The notes under the pieces were generated by a model. That model did no database searches and was not told the DNA's origin. It saw only the letters and a program-made list of their open reading frames with translations. A DNA stretch of 64,000 bases from Halopseudomonas pachastrellae. GTDB lineage: Bacteria > Pseudomonadota > Gammaproteobacteria > Pseudomonadales > Pseudomonadaceae. Below are positions 11,480 to 21,304 of the stretch, in pieces. Within the stretch, counting starts at the first letter, position 1, and every line of letters starts with the position of its first letter. The translations under genes and the position numbers were made by a program. The stretch spans positions 29,001-93,000 of the forward strand of contig NZ_FOUD01000022.1 in the NCBI RefSeq assembly GCF_900114765.1, read 5' to 3'.

Positions 11480-12358
11480 ATGACCCGTACCGTGACCGTT
11501 GCCGCCACCCAGATGGGTTGTACCTGGGATAGTCAGGCGAATATTGCGCAGGCTGACAAGCTGGTGCGCGAGGCCGCCGCCAAGGGCGCGCAAATCATCC
11601 TGATTCAGGAGCTGTTCGAGACCCCGTACTTCTGCCAGAAGCCGAACCCGGAGTATCTGCAGTTGGCCACGCGGGTTGAAGACAACCCGGCCATCAAGCA
11701 CTTTCAGGCGCTGGCTAAAGAGCTGGCGGTGGTGCTGCCGATCAGCTTCTTCGAGCTGGCCGGTCGTGCGCGCTTCAACAGCATCGCGATCATTGATGCC
11801 GACGGCAGCAACCTCGGCATCTACCGCAAGAGTCATATTCCGGATGGCCCCGGTTACCACGAGAAGTATTACTTCAACCCGGGCGACACCGGCTTCAAGG
11901 TCTGGCAGACCCGCTATGCCAAGATTGGCGTTGGTATCTGCTGGGATCAGTGGTTTCCCGAGTGTGCGCGCAGCATGGCGCTGATGGGCGCGGAGCTGCT
12001 GTTTTACCCGACTGCCATCGGCAGTGAGCCGCACGACCACAGCATCAACTCCCGCGACCACTGGCAGCGGGTGCAGCAGGGCCACGCCGGCGCCAACCTG
12101 ATGCCGCTGATTGCCAGCAACCGCATCGGCCGCGAAGAGCAGGACGGCTACGACATCACCTTCTACGGCTCATCGTTCATTGCCAACCAGTTTGGCGAGA
12201 AGGTTCAGGAACTGAACGAGACGGAAACCGGTGTGCTGGTGCAGTCCTTCGACCTGGACGAGCTGGAGCATATTCGCAGCGCCTGGGGCGTGTTCCGCGA
12301 CCGCCGCCCGAATCTGTACGGCCCGGTCAAGACACTGGATGGCGAGCTGGAGTCCTGA
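11480..12358 (+). CDS. aguB: N-carbamoylputrescine amidase AguB
   Basis: Nitrilase-superfamily amidase of 292 residues that hydrolyses N-carbamoylputrescine to putrescine, CO2 and ammonia. The catalytic triad is visible: Glu44 in [13 protein letters not shown], Lys117 in [12 protein letters not shown] and Cys154 in [12 protein letters not shown]. Motifs SNRIGRE and FYGSSFIA match the plant and Pseudomonas AguB group closely. CGGAG lies before the ATG at 11480. aguA follows after 4 bp. Confidence 0.97.
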   Translation: MTRTVTVAATQMGCTWDSQANIAQADKLVREAAAKGAQIILIQELFETPYFCQKPNPEYLQLATRVEDNPAIKHFQALAKELAVVLPISFFELAGRARFNSIAIIDADGSNLGIYRKSHIPDGPGYHEKYYFNPGDTGFKVWQTRYAKIGVGICWDQWFPECARSMALMGAELLFYPTAIGSEPHDHSINSRDHWQRVQQGHAGANLMPLIASNRIGREEQDGYDITFYGSSFIANQFGEKVQELNETETGVLVQSFDLDELEHIRSAWGVFRDRRPNLYGPVKTLDGELES

Positions 12359-12362
12359 GCCC

Positions 12363-13460
12363 ATGTTCAATCTGCACAGCACGCCGCAGCATGACGGCTA
12401 CTTCATGCCCGCCGAGTGGGCGCCGCATAGCCAGACCTGGATGATCTGGCCGGAGCGTCCGGATAACTGGCGGCAACAGGCGGAGCCGGCGCAGGCGGCG
12501 TTTGCTGCGGTGGCGCAGGCGATAGCCGGGTTTGAGCCGGTGACCGTGGGCGTCTCGGCGGCGCAATACGCCAATGCCTGCGCGCAGCTGGATCATCCGG
12601 CGATTCGGGTGGTGGAGCTGAGCTGCAACGACGCCTGGGTGCGTGATACCGGGCCGACCTTTGTCATCAATGGCCAGGGCGGCCTGCGCGGGGTGGACTG
12701 GGCCTTCAATGCCTGGGGCGGCGAGCTGGGCGGTTTGTATGCCGACTGGGCGCTGGATGACCAGGTGGCCAGCAAGATTTTGTCGATGGAGCGCTGCCCG
12801 CGTTATCGCACCGACGGTTTTGTACTGGAGGGCGGTTCGATTCACGTGGACGGCGAAGGCACCCTGATCACCACCGAGGAGTGCCTGCTCAACCCCAACC
12901 GCAACCCGCACCTGCAACGCGTTGAGATTGAGCAGCAGCTGGCAGCGCAGCTCGGTATCAGCAAGGTGATCTGGTTGCCCGAGGGCCTGTACAACGACGA
13001 GACCGATGGCCACGTCGACAACTTCTGCTGTTTTGTCCGGCCCGGCGAGGTGCTGCTGGCCTGGACGGACGATCCGGACAATCCCAATTATTCCCGCTGT
13101 CAGGCTGCAGCTGCGGTGCTGGCCGAGGCGCGCGATGCCCAGGGCCGTGCGCTGGTGGTGCACCACATACCTATTCCCGGGCCGCTGCATGCGACCGCCG
13201 AGGAGTGCGCGGATGTGCAGGTGGTCGAGGGCAGCCAGAGCCGTGATCCGGCCATTCGTCTGGCCGGCTCCTACGTTAACTTTCTGATCGTCAACGGTGG
13301 GGTGGTGGCGCCCAGCTTTGCCGATCCTCATGACGAGGAGGCGCTGGCAATTTTGCAGGGTCTGTTCCCCGAACGCCGCGTGGTTGCGGTGCCGGGCCGG
13401 GAAATCCTGCTGGGTGGCGGCAACATCCACTGTATCACCCAGCAACAGCCGGCAGTCTGA
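12363..13460 (+). CDS. aguA: Agmatine deiminase AguA
   Basis: Converts agmatine to N-carbamoylputrescine and ammonia, the step before AguB. 365 residues from [13 protein letters not shown]; a longer in-frame stretch upstream lies inside aguB and is not used. The guanidine-modifying-enzyme fold is shown by [16 protein letters not shown] (substrate Asp), [32 protein letters not shown] and the nucleophile Cys357 in [15 protein letters not shown]. Together with aguB it feeds putrescine into the spu pathway encoded upstream. Confidence 0.97.
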   Translation: MFNLHSTPQHDGYFMPAEWAPHSQTWMIWPERPDNWRQQAEPAQAAFAAVAQAIAGFEPVTVGVSAAQYANACAQLDHPAIRVVELSCNDAWVRDTGPTFVINGQGGLRGVDWAFNAWGGELGGLYADWALDDQVASKILSMERCPRYRTDGFVLEGGSIHVDGEGTLITTEECLLNPNRNPHLQRVEIEQQLAAQLGISKVIWLPEGLYNDETDGHVDNFCCFVRPGEVLLAWTDDPDNPNYSRCQAAAAVLAEARDAQGRALVVHHIPIPGPLHATAEECADVQVVEGSQSRDPAIRLAGSYVNFLIVNGGVVAPSFADPHDEEALAILQGLFPERRVVAVPGREILLGGGNIHCITQQQPAV

Positions 13461-13602
13461 AAGACAAAACGGACATGGCGCACATACCACGTTTCGGTAC
13501 TGGAGCCGGGCGTGGGGGAACAGGCATAATCGCGGAGCAAGAATGCGGCGCCGGGCTCAAACTCGGCGGTTTCAGGAGGTTTTCCGTCCAGAAGGAATTT
13601 AT

Positions 13603-14952
13603 ATGCAGTTCTCTTCACTTTTTCCCTCTACCCTGTCTCGCACCGCTCTGGCGGTGGGCATGGTCGTCACACTGGCCGGTTGTGCGGCCACCCAGGGCGG
13701 CGCCGTGGACACCAACGGCGCGACACGCCTGCAGGGCGAGCTCACCAGCAGCAGCCCGGTCAACCTGAATGACGGGTCGCAGTATCAGGTATTCAATCTC
13801 AAGCTCAAGGCAGGTGAGCTGGTACGCGTAGAGCAGGGCGGTGCCCTGGAAGGCGCGGTGCTGACCCTGCTGGATTCACGCAACCAACTGGTCAGCGGCC
13901 CGCGTCACGGTTCCCTGCATCTGGCCCCGCAGGCCGATGGCACTTACCGCCTGGGCGTCAGCGGCAGCACGGCATCGGCCTACGGCCCGTTCGACCTGAC
14001 GCTGGAGCGCGTAACGCCGCGCAATAGCGGTGCGCTGGAGCTGAACGACTCCGTCTTTGGCCTGCTGAGCCGTGGCAACGATGCCAACACCTACACCCTG
14101 ACGGTCGCAGAAGCCGGTCTGTACGAGATTGCCCTGGGCTCCGAGGAGCTGGACACCGTGCTCAAGCTGAACGGTGGCGGTCTGTCGCTGGAAGATGACG
14201 ACGGCGGTGATGGCACCAACTCGCGCATGACTGTCATGCTCGACCCGGGTACCTACCAGGTAACAGCGACCGCGCTGGACTCCCCGGCCGAAGGTGGCTA
14301 CGACCTGAGCCTGAGCAGCCGCGCGCTGCCTGAGGGCGTTGAGCTGGTCAACGGCGGTGAGATTGCCCTGGGCAGCACCATCAGCGGCCTGGCTGACAGC
14401 AACGACAAGGTTTACACCGTGACTGTGCCGGAGCGTTCGCTGCTGCGCATTGTCATGAGTTCGGATGAGGTCGACAGCTTCCTCAAGCTGCAAGGCCCCG
14501 GCGTTGACACCAGCGATGACGATGGCGCCGGTCGCGATCTGGATGCGGCCATCACCACGCTTGCCAACCCCGGCAGCTACCGTATCAGCGCATCGACCGT
14601 TGATGGCAGCGCCGGTATCTTCACCCTGAGCACTGCCGTGCAACCTGTCAGCAGCAACAGCGCGCAGGTGCGTCCGGGCGAAGGGGTTTCCGGCACACTG
14701 GCGGGCAACAGTGTCGACAAGACGCTGGTGATCGCTGAAGCCGGCCAGTACAAGGTTGACCTGTACGCGACCGAGTTCGATGCGCTGCTGCGCATGAGCG
14801 GTAACGGAGTGGAGCTGGAAGATGACGATGGCGCCGGTGGCACCAACTCTCGCATCAGCACTTACCTCGAGCCCGGGCGTTACACCCTGAGCGCGCGCAG
14901 CTACGACAACACCGGTCGTGGCAGCTTTGTGATCAGCGTCGAGCGCGAGTAA
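13603..14952 (+). CDS. Lipoprotein with repeated PPC-like beta-sandwich domains, function unknown
   Basis: 449-residue product with a lipoprotein signal (VVTLAGC, lipidated Cys27). The rest resembles four to five bacterial pre-peptidase C-terminal (PPC) domains in a row, with repeats of the type Y-x-V/L-x-V-x-E-A-G ... D-x-L/F-L-K/R-L/M-x-G ... DDDG-G/A ... L-x-P-G-x-Y. The acidic motif occurs three times (DDDGGDGTNSR, DDDGAGRDLD, DDDGAGGTNSR) and might bind calcium. No peptidase or other catalytic domain is present, whereas PPC domains usually hang on secreted proteases. RBS AAGGA precedes the ATG; a perfect terminator follows. It is 142 bp after aguA and may be a separate unit. Function not assigned. 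Confidence 0.8.
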   Translation: MQFSSLFPSTLSRTALAVGMVVTLAGCAATQGGAVDTNGATRLQGELTSSSPVNLNDGSQYQVFNLKLKAGELVRVEQGGALEGAVLTLLDSRNQLVSGPRHGSLHLAPQADGTYRLGVSGSTASAYGPFDLTLERVTPRNSGALELNDSVFGLLSRGNDANTYTLTVAEAGLYEIALGSEELDTVLKLNGGGLSLEDDDGGDGTNSRMTVMLDPGTYQVTATALDSPAEGGYDLSLSSRALPEGVELVNGGEIALGSTISGLADSNDKVYTVTVPERSLLRIVMSSDEVDSFLKLQGPGVDTSDDDGAGRDLDAAITTLANPGSYRISASTVDGSAGIFTLSTAVQPVSSNSAQVRPGEGVSGTLAGNSVDKTLVIAEAGQYKVDLYATEFDALLRMSGNGVELEDDDGAGGTNSRISTYLEPGRYTLSARSYDNTGRGSFVISVERE

Positions 14953-15006
14953 GCAAGCAGAAGAGCGCTGATCCTGCGCGAGTGCAATGGATCAGTGCTT
15001 GTTGAC

Positions 15007-15042
15007 AGGCCGGCAGTCCGCGAGGGCTGCCGGCCTTTCTTT
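15007..15042 (+). terminator. Rho-independent terminator after the PPC lipoprotein gene
   Basis: AGGCCGGCAG at 15007-15016 and CTGCCGGCCT at 15027-15036 form a perfect 10-bp stem with a 10-nt loop followed by TTTCTTTT. It separates the plus-strand unit from the convergent argH, whose stop is at 15048. Confidence 0.9.
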
Positions 15043-15047
15043 TGGGG

Positions 15048-16442
15048 TCAGGCGTCGAGCAGGGCTCGGCCGCGCTGAACGGCTGCCAGCACCTGCGCCG
15101 GTGCGGTGCCACCGATATGGTCACGGGCGTTGACCGAGCCTTCCAGTGTCAGTACCTCAAACACGTCCTGCTCAATCTGGTCGCTGAAGCGGCGCAGTTC
15201 GTCCAGCGACATCTCCGCCAGATCCTTGCCCGAATCCACACCGTACTTCACGGCGTGGCCGACGATCTCGTGGCAGTCGCGGAACGGAATGCCCTTACGC
15301 ACCAGATAGTCAGCCAGGTCGGTTGCCGTGGAGAAACCACGCAGGGCCGCTTCGCGCATGGCCTCGACCTTGGGCTCGATGGCCGGGATCATGTCGGCAA
15401 AGGCGCGCAGGCTGTCGCGCAGGGTATCGACGGCATCGAACAGCGGTTCTTTGTCTTCCTGGTTGTCCTTGTTGTAGGCCAGCGGCTGGCTCTTCATCAG
15501 GGTCAGTAGGCCCATCAGGTGACCGTATACACGGCCGGACTTGCCGCGCACCAGCTCGGGTACGTCCGGGTTTTTCTTCTGCGGCATGATCGAGGAGCCG
15601 GTGCAGAAGCGGTCGGGCAGGGCAATGAAGTTGAACTGCGCGCTGGTCCACAGCACCAGCTCCTCGGAGAAGCGCGACAGGTGCATCATCGCCAGTGCGG
15701 CGGCGGCGCAGAATTCGATAGCGAAGTCGCGGTCGGAGACGCCGTCCAGCGAGTTGCCGGATACCGCTTCAAAGCCCAGCAGCTCGCAGGTGATGCTGCG
15801 GTCGATCGGGTAGGTGGTGCCGGCCAGTGCGGCCGAGCCCAGCGGCATGCGGTTGACCCGCTTGCGGCAGTCGATCAGACGCTCGCGGTCGCGTTGCAGC
15901 ATCTCGAACCAGGCCAGCAGGTGGTGGCCGAAGGTCACCGGCTGCGCAGTCTGCAGGTGGGTAAAACCGGGCATGATAACCGCGTTGTGGCGCTCGGCCT
16001 GATCCAGCAGACCGGTTTGCAGGCGCACCAGTTCGCCCATGATGACGTCGATTTCGTCGCGCAGCCACAGGCGGATATCGGTTGCTACCTGGTCGTTGCG
16101 TGAACGGCCGGTGTGCAGCTTCTTGCCGGTAATGCCGATGGCCTCGGTCAGCTTGGCCTCGATGTTCATGTGCACGTCTTCGAGGTCAACGCGCCAGTCG
16201 AACCGGCCGGCTTCGATGTCGCCGCGAATGGTGTTCAGCCCTTCGATGATGGTGTCGCGCTCTGCCTCAGTCAGCACGCCCACCTTCGCCAGCATGGTGG
16301 CGTGGGCAATGGAGCCCTGGATGTCGTGCTTGTACAGGCGCTGGTCAAAATCCACCGAGGCGGTGAAACGGGCGACGAAGGCGTCGACCGGTTCGCTGAA
16401 CCGGCCACCCCAGGATTGGTTGGTTGTCTTGTCTTGGCTCAT
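15048..16442 (-). CDS. argH: Argininosuccinate lyase
   Basis: Cleaves argininosuccinate to arginine and fumarate, the last step of arginine synthesis. 464 residues from [15 protein letters not shown], the family-typical start; a slightly longer frame upstream was rejected. Signatures are [27 protein letters not shown] (with catalytic His) and the flexible-loop motif [20 protein letters not shown], which holds the catalytic Ser. The gene is divergent from algZ, as in P. aeruginosa. The Shine-Dalgarno is poor. Confidence 0.97.
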   Translation of the reverse strand: MSQDKTTNQSWGGRFSEPVDAFVARFTASVDFDQRLYKHDIQGSIAHATMLAKVGVLTEAERDTIIEGLNTIRGDIEAGRFDWRVDLEDVHMNIEAKLTEAIGITGKKLHTGRSRNDQVATDIRLWLRDEIDVIMGELVRLQTGLLDQAERHNAVIMPGFTHLQTAQPVTFGHHLLAWFEMLQRDRERLIDCRKRVNRMPLGSAALAGTTYPIDRSITCELLGFEAVSGNSLDGVSDRDFAIEFCAAAALAMMHLSRFSEELVLWTSAQFNFIALPDRFCTGSSIMPQKKNPDVPELVRGKSGRVYGHLMGLLTLMKSQPLAYNKDNQEDKEPLFDAVDTLRDSLRAFADMIPAIEPKVEAMREAALRGFSTATDLADYLVRKGIPFRDCHEIVGHAVKYGVDSGKDLAEMSLDELRRFSDQIEQDVFEVLTLEGSVNARDHIGGTAPAQVLAAVQRGRALLDA

Positions 16443-16529
16443 GTCTCGGATGGTTCCGCTGCGTGAAGAGGCGCATAGCATAGCATTTCACGCTTGCGCG
16501 ATGGCGGCCGGCTGGCAGACACTGGCGTG

Positions 16530-17633
16530 ATGAAGAACGGATTCTGGACCCTGCTCAAACGCCCTTATGAGGGGGAGGACTTTTTCCTCCCTGACCTGTG
16601 CTCGTCCGTTGCTGTTTTTACCCTGGTGGTGCTTGCCCAGCTGGTTGTGCTGGTATGGGTGCTGGCGCAGCCTGCCGACGGCGGTTTTGACTGGCTGCAG
16701 CTGGCCATGGCCTCGCTCTTTGTGCAGTGGATTGTGCTGCTCTCGGCTGCCGCTCTGTGCCGCCTGCGCGGCTGGATGCGTCGGCGCCCGCTAGGGCTGG
16801 CGGTCGCTGCCTGTCACGCGGTGGTGGTGGGGCTGACCTTGTTCTTTACCGTCCTCGGCGACTGGGTGGTTTACCGTGGCATGACCGGCGCCCTGCAATG
16901 GGAAGCAGGGCAGTTACTGCGCCATGGCCTGATCGCGCTGATCATGACCAGCCTGTTGCTGCGCTACTTTTATCTGCAGCAACAGTGGCAGCATCAACAA
17001 CAGGCCGAGCTGCGTTCACGGCTGCAAGCGCTACAGTCGCGTATTCGCCCGCACTTTCTATTCAACAGTCTGAACAGCATTGCCAGCCTGATCGAGGTGG
17101 CGCCGGCCAAGGCCGAACAGGCTGTGCTGGATCTGTCCGACCTGTTCCGTGCCAACCTGTCCGGTAGTGAGACCCTCTCCTGTTGGGGGGAGGAGCGCCG
17201 CCTGTGCGAAGGCTACTTGCGCATTGAGCAATATCGGCTGGGTGAGCGCATGCGCGTGCAATGGGATGTGGGCGAGCTGCCCGATACCCTGCCGATACCG
17301 CTGCTGACCCTGCAACCCTTATTGGAGAACGCCATACTGCATGGTTTGCAGCCACGTATCGACGGTGGCGAGATGCTTATCCGAGGGCGCCTGCAGGGCG
17401 GGGTGGTTGAACTTATGGTGAGTAACACCTGTCCTCAGCAGAACGACACGCACCAGGGCGAGCGTATGGCCATGGCCAATATCCGGGCCCGGTTGCAGGC
17501 GCTGTTTGGTGAGCGAGCGCAGTTGGCGGGCTGGCGGGAGGGGGAGTGCTTCTTCAGCAGGCTGGTCTATCCTGTTACACAAGATTCAACAACGGCAGAG
17601 AAGTCATTATCGAATGAAAGTACTGATCGCTGA
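16530..17633 (+). CDS. algZ: Sensor histidine kinase AlgZ/FimS
   Basis: Membrane sensor of 367 residues with four hydrophobic segments between about 25 and 150, then a His_kinase (LytS-type) domain. The phosphoacceptor region RIRPHFLFNSLNSIASLI puts His175, the same number as in P. aeruginosa AlgZ. The ATPase part has PLLENAILHGLQP (N box) and a shortened G region. With AlgR it controls twitching motility, alginate and virulence genes in P. aeruginosa. ATG at 16530 is used. Its 3' end overlaps algR by 20 bp. Confidence 0.93.
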   Translation: MKNGFWTLLKRPYEGEDFFLPDLCSSVAVFTLVVLAQLVVLVWVLAQPADGGFDWLQLAMASLFVQWIVLLSAAALCRLRGWMRRRPLGLAVAACHAVVVGLTLFFTVLGDWVVYRGMTGALQWEAGQLLRHGLIALIMTSLLLRYFYLQQQWQHQQQAELRSRLQALQSRIRPHFLFNSLNSIASLIEVAPAKAEQAVLDLSDLFRANLSGSETLSCWGEERRLCEGYLRIEQYRLGERMRVQWDVGELPDTLPIPLLTLQPLLENAILHGLQPRIDGGEMLIRGRLQGGVVELMVSNTCPQQNDTHQGERMAMANIRARLQALFGERAQLAGWREGECFFSRLVYPVTQDSTTAEKSLSNESTDR

Positions 17634-18369
17634 TGATGAGCCGCTGGCCCGCGAGCGGCTGGCGCGACTGGTTGGTTCGCTGCCGGGGTACAGGGCGTTG
17701 CCCGAGATGGCCAGCAATGGGCACGAGGCCCTGCAACTGGTTGAGGCGCATCATCCCGATATCCTGCTGCTGGACATTCGCATGCCCGGGCTGGACGGCT
17801 TGCAAACCGCCGCCAAGCTCTGTGAGAACGCCGAATCGCCGGCCGTGGTGTTCTGCACCGCGCACGGCGAGTATGCGCTCGACGCCTTTGCCGTGAGTGC
17901 TGTCGGCTACCTGCTCAAGCCCGTGCGCAGCGAAGCGCTGGCCGATGCCCTGGCCAAGGCGCAGCGGCCCAATCGCATGCAGCTTGCCAGCCTCGGCAAG
18001 GCCACGGCGCAGCCCGAGGGGGCCCAGGCGCGCAGCCACATCAGCGCGCGCACCCGCAAGGGCATTGAGCTGATCCCCGTGGAGGATGTGCTGTATTTCA
18101 TCGCTGACCACAAGTACGTGACCCTGCGTCACCTCGAAGGCGAGGTGCTGCTGGACGAACCACTGAAGGCGCTGGAAGAAGAGTTTGGTGACCAGTTTGT
18201 GCGCATCCACCGCAACGCGCTGGTGGCCCGCAACCGCATTGAATGTCTGCAGCGTACGGCCATGGGGCACTTTGAGTTGTGCCTGAAAGGGCTGGAGGGC
18301 GAAACCCTCACGGTCAGTCGCCGCCACGTGCCGGGCGTGCGTCGTCTGATGGAGCATCTGTGTCTGTAA
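17614..18369 (+). CDS. algR: LytTR response regulator AlgR
   Basis: 251-residue regulator: receiver domain at 1-120 with Asp7-Asp8, phosphoacceptor Asp54 (LLLDIRMPG), Thr82 and Lys102, then a LytTR DNA-binding domain from about 140 (ARTRKGIELIPVEDVLYFIADHKYVTLR). MKVLIADDEP is the conserved start; the ATG lies inside the end of algZ, so the two are translationally linked. hemC follows 78 bp later, as in other pseudomonads where algZR sits upstream of hemCD. Confidence 0.95.
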   Translation: MKVLIADDEPLARERLARLVGSLPGYRALPEMASNGHEALQLVEAHHPDILLLDIRMPGLDGLQTAAKLCENAESPAVVFCTAHGEYALDAFAVSAVGYLLKPVRSEALADALAKAQRPNRMQLASLGKATAQPEGAQARSHISARTRKGIELIPVEDVLYFIADHKYVTLRHLEGEVLLDEPLKALEEEFGDQFVRIHRNALVARNRIECLQRTAMGHFELCLKGLEGETLTVSRRHVPGVRRLMEHLCL

Positions 18370-18447
18370 GCTTGCTGCGACAGTCGCCCGCGTGGATGCC
18401 CGTCTGACCATGGCGTATGATGCGACCTGGTTTGAAGTGAGAGTTCC

Positions 18448-19386
18448 ATGAGTCGACATCTGCGAATTGCCACCCGCAAGAGCGCCCTGGCCCTGTGGCA
18501 GGCCGAATACGTAAAGGCGCGCCTCGAACAGTTGGACCCGAGTATCACCGTGTCTCTGGTGCCCATGGTCAGCCGTGGCGATCAACTGCTGGATTCACCG
18601 CTGGCCAAGATCGGCGGCAAGGGCCTGTTCGTCAAAGAGCTGGAAACCGCCATGCTCAACGACGAAGCCGATCTGGCGGTGCACTCCATGAAAGATGTGC
18701 CCATGCAGTTCCCGGACGGTCTCGGGCTGTATGCCATCTGTGAGCGCGAAGACCCGCGCGACGCCTTTGTTTCCAACCACTTTGATGATCTGGATGCGCT
18801 GCCGGCCGGTAGCGTGGTCGGCACCTCCAGTCTGCGCCGCCAGGCGCAGATCATGGCGCGCCGCCCGGATCTGCAGATCCGCTTCCTGCGCGGTAACGTC
18901 AATACCCGTCTGGCCAAGCTCGACGCGGGCGAGTACGACGCGATCGTACTGGCGACCGCCGGGCTGTTGCGCCTGGGCTTTGATGCGCGTATTCGCTACC
19001 CGATGCCGCCGGAAGTCAGTCTGCCGGCGGGCGGTCAGGGCGCGGTGGGCATCGAATGCCGCAGTTCGGATACCGAATTGCAGGCGCTGCTGGTGCAACT
19101 GAACGACGAGGACAGCGCGCTGCGCGTGCGCGCCGAGCGTGCGCTCAACACGCGCCTCAATGGCGGTTGTCAGGTGCCGATTGCCTGTTACGCCGAGCGC
19201 GAGAATGGCGAACTCTGGCTGCGTGGCTTGGTCGGCGACCCGGATGGACAGCGCATGCTGCGTGCCGAGGCGCGTGGGTCGGAGGGCGACCCCGAGGCGC
19301 TGGGCATTGCGGTTGCCGAAGACCTGCTGGCCCAGGGCGCGCAGTCGATCCTGGATGCCGTCTACGAGGAGGCGACGCCACGGTGA
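18448..19386 (+). CDS. hemC: Hydroxymethylbilane synthase (porphobilinogen deaminase)
   Basis: Joins four porphobilinogen units into hydroxymethylbilane in haem and sirohaem synthesis. 312 residues. The catalytic Asp83 is in HSMKDVP, the substrate-binding arginines are in [11 protein letters not shown] and RGNVNTRL, and the dipyrromethane cofactor attaches to Cys241 in LNGGCQVPI. The stop codon overlaps the hemD start in a GTGA junction, which sets up hemC-hemD-hemX-hemY as one tightly coupled operon. Confidence 0.97.
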   Translation: MSRHLRIATRKSALALWQAEYVKARLEQLDPSITVSLVPMVSRGDQLLDSPLAKIGGKGLFVKELETAMLNDEADLAVHSMKDVPMQFPDGLGLYAICEREDPRDAFVSNHFDDLDALPAGSVVGTSSLRRQAQIMARRPDLQIRFLRGNVNTRLAKLDAGEYDAIVLATAGLLRLGFDARIRYPMPPEVSLPAGGQGAVGIECRSSDTELQALLVQLNDEDSALRVRAERALNTRLNGGCQVPIACYAERENGELWLRGLVGDPDGQRMLRAEARGSEGDPEALGIAVAEDLLAQGAQSILDAVYEEATPR

Positions 19387-20135
19387 GCGGCTGCCTGTTG
19401 CTGACCCGTCAACCGGCGGATAACCAGCGACTGGCCGCACGTCTGGCTGCGCTCGGTGTCAGAACCTGCAGCTTGCCGCTGTTGGCGCTGGAGCCCTGTG
19501 CCGAAGGGCCGGCAGAGCGCCAGCGCATGCTGGATCTGGATCTGTATCACGCCGTCGTGGTGGTCAGCCCGGTGGCGGCGCGTCTTGGGCTGGAGCGGCT
19601 TGATCACTATTGGCCGCAGCCACCTGAGGGCGTTGCCTGGTTGGCCGTTGGTGGCGGTACCGCGCAGGTGTTGCGCGACTATGGTTTGCCAGCCCGTTGC
19701 CCGGCCCAGGGCCAGGACAGCGAGGCGCTGCTGGCCATGCCGTTGTGGCAGTCCTTGCTGGCCCGCCCCGATCTGAAGGTGCTGATCTGGCGTGGCGAGG
19801 TTGGACGCGAGCATCTGGCAGATCAGCTGCGGACAGCGGGCGCGCGGGTGGATTACCTGCCGCTCTACGCCCGGCACATGCCGGCGGCGCTGGCGGCTGA
19901 CTTGGCCGCGCTGGCGCCGCAGCTCGATCAGGTGCTGGTGCTCAGCGTCCAGGCCCTGCGTCATTGGCGCGAGGCTGCGGCTGGAGACTGGGAGGTGCAG
20001 CGCCACTGGCGCTGTTTTGTGGCAAGTGAACGGATTGCGGCGCAGGCCCGGGAGTGGGGCTGCACGGATGTAGTAACCTGTCGAGGTGCAGATGACGCGG
20101 CCGTCGTGGAGGCCGTACTCTCGTCGTCGGGATGA
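19383..20135 (+). CDS. hemD: Uroporphyrinogen-III synthase
   Basis: Cyclises hydroxymethylbilane to uroporphyrinogen III. 250 residues from a GTG at 19383 (GTGA overlap with hemC); the open frame extends further upstream but only inside hemC. The two-domain fold is recognisable from the opening [21 protein letters not shown], the PLLALEP motif and [27 protein letters not shown]. HemD proteins are poorly conserved, so position between hemC and hemX is a strong part of the evidence. Confidence 0.93.
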   Translation: MSGCLLLTRQPADNQRLAARLAALGVRTCSLPLLALEPCAEGPAERQRMLDLDLYHAVVVVSPVAARLGLERLDHYWPQPPEGVAWLAVGGGTAQVLRDYGLPARCPAQGQDSEALLAMPLWQSLLARPDLKVLIWRGEVGREHLADQLRTAGARVDYLPLYARHMPAALAADLAALAPQLDQVLVLSVQALRHWREAAAGDWEVQRHWRCFVASERIAAQAREWGCTDVVTCRGADDAAVVEAVLSSSG

Positions 20136-21304
20136 CAAAGGGGAAGCGCGTGGAACCGAGCGAAGCGAACGACAAGACCGAACAACAGCCTGCAGCCGCT
20201 GCGGCGACCAAGCCCGCAGAGCCGGTGGCGGCGGCCAGCGACAAAAAGGGCAGTGACGCCAAGCGCCCCAAACCGGGTAAGCCAGCCGCAGGAGGTGGTG
20301 GTCGCGGCGTCAGCTTGCTGGCCCTGCTGCTGGCGCTGATCGCGCTGGCAGCCTCAGGTTGGCAGTGGTGGCAGGCGCAGAGCCTGCAGCAGGCCCAGCG
20401 TAATGCGCTGGCGCAGCAACAGGGCCAGTTTGATCGCGCCAACGCCCGGCTTGATCAGCGCCTGCAGGGCGTTCCCGAGGGCGATGACTGGCAGGCCGCC
20501 GAGCGTCTGATTGCCGAGATGCAGCGCAGCCAGCAGGCGCTCGGCGAGCGTCTTGACGTATTGCAGGGCGATGGCCGTGAGGAGTGGAAACTGGCCGAGG
20601 CCCAATACCTGCTGCGGCTTGCCGCGTTGCGCCTGCAGGCCGTGCAGGATGTCTCCGCTGCCCGCGAGCTGCTGGAAACCGTCGACGGTATTCTCAAGTC
20701 CATGCCCGATAGCGGGCTGTACGGCGTACGTGAGCAGTTGGCCGGCTATCAGGCCGAGCTGGAGGGCCTGCCGGAGCTGGATCGGGCTGGTGTGTTCCTG
20801 CGTCTGGGCGCCCTGCGTGATCAGGTCGACCGTCTGGTGGCGCTGCCGGTACCGGAGTTTGACCCGACTGACGTCAGCGCCGAGGAAGAGTACGCCGACC
20901 GTCTGCAGCGCCGCGACCGCTGGGATCGTGTGTTGATGCGTCTGGAGCGTTATGTCCGGGTCGACTTTCAACGTGGCAAGGTGATCACCCCGCTGCTGGA
21001 TGAGGCCGAGATGCAGCGCGTGCGCCGCACCCTGCAACTGACGCTGGAGCAGGCTCAGTGGGCCGCCCTGCGCGGCGAAGAAACCGTCTATCAGGCCAGC
21101 CTGGATCGGGCCGAGCAGATCCTGACGCAGTATTTCGAACTGGAAAATCCCAAGGTGCAGGCAATGCAGGGTCAACTGCAGGAGCTGCATGGCCGCGCAG
21201 TGAGTCTGTCGCCGCCGGATCTGGCGCCGTTGCAGCAGAGCCTGGCCAACTACCTGCAGAGCCGTCGCAGCAGTGCGCCGGCCGAGGAGGCGGCGGATGA
21301 GTAA
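20132..21304 (+). CDS. hemX: HemX-like membrane protein
   Basis: 390-residue inner-membrane protein: a cytoplasmic Ala/Lys-rich tail (1-50), a single membrane helix (LLALLLALIALAASGWQWW, about 54-72), a coiled coil rich in Gln/Arg/Glu (75-150), and a helical periplasmic domain. Annotated as HemX or uroporphyrinogen-III C-methyltransferase-like by family, but no SAM-binding motif is present, so it is not a methyltransferase by itself. It overlaps hemD by ATGA and hemY by 8 bp. Thought to act with HemY in organising haem synthesis. Confidence 0.9.
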   Translation: MTKGKRVEPSEANDKTEQQPAAAAATKPAEPVAAASDKKGSDAKRPKPGKPAAGGGGRGVSLLALLLALIALAASGWQWWQAQSLQQAQRNALAQQQGQFDRANARLDQRLQGVPEGDDWQAAERLIAEMQRSQQALGERLDVLQGDGREEWKLAEAQYLLRLAALRLQAVQDVSAARELLETVDGILKSMPDSGLYGVREQLAGYQAELEGLPELDRAGVFLRLGALRDQVDRLVALPVPEFDPTDVSAEEEYADRLQRRDRWDRVLMRLERYVRVDFQRGKVITPLLDEAEMQRVRRTLQLTLEQAQWAALRGEETVYQASLDRAEQILTQYFELENPKVQAMQGQLQELHGRAVSLSPPDLAPLQQSLANYLQSRRSSAPAEEAADE

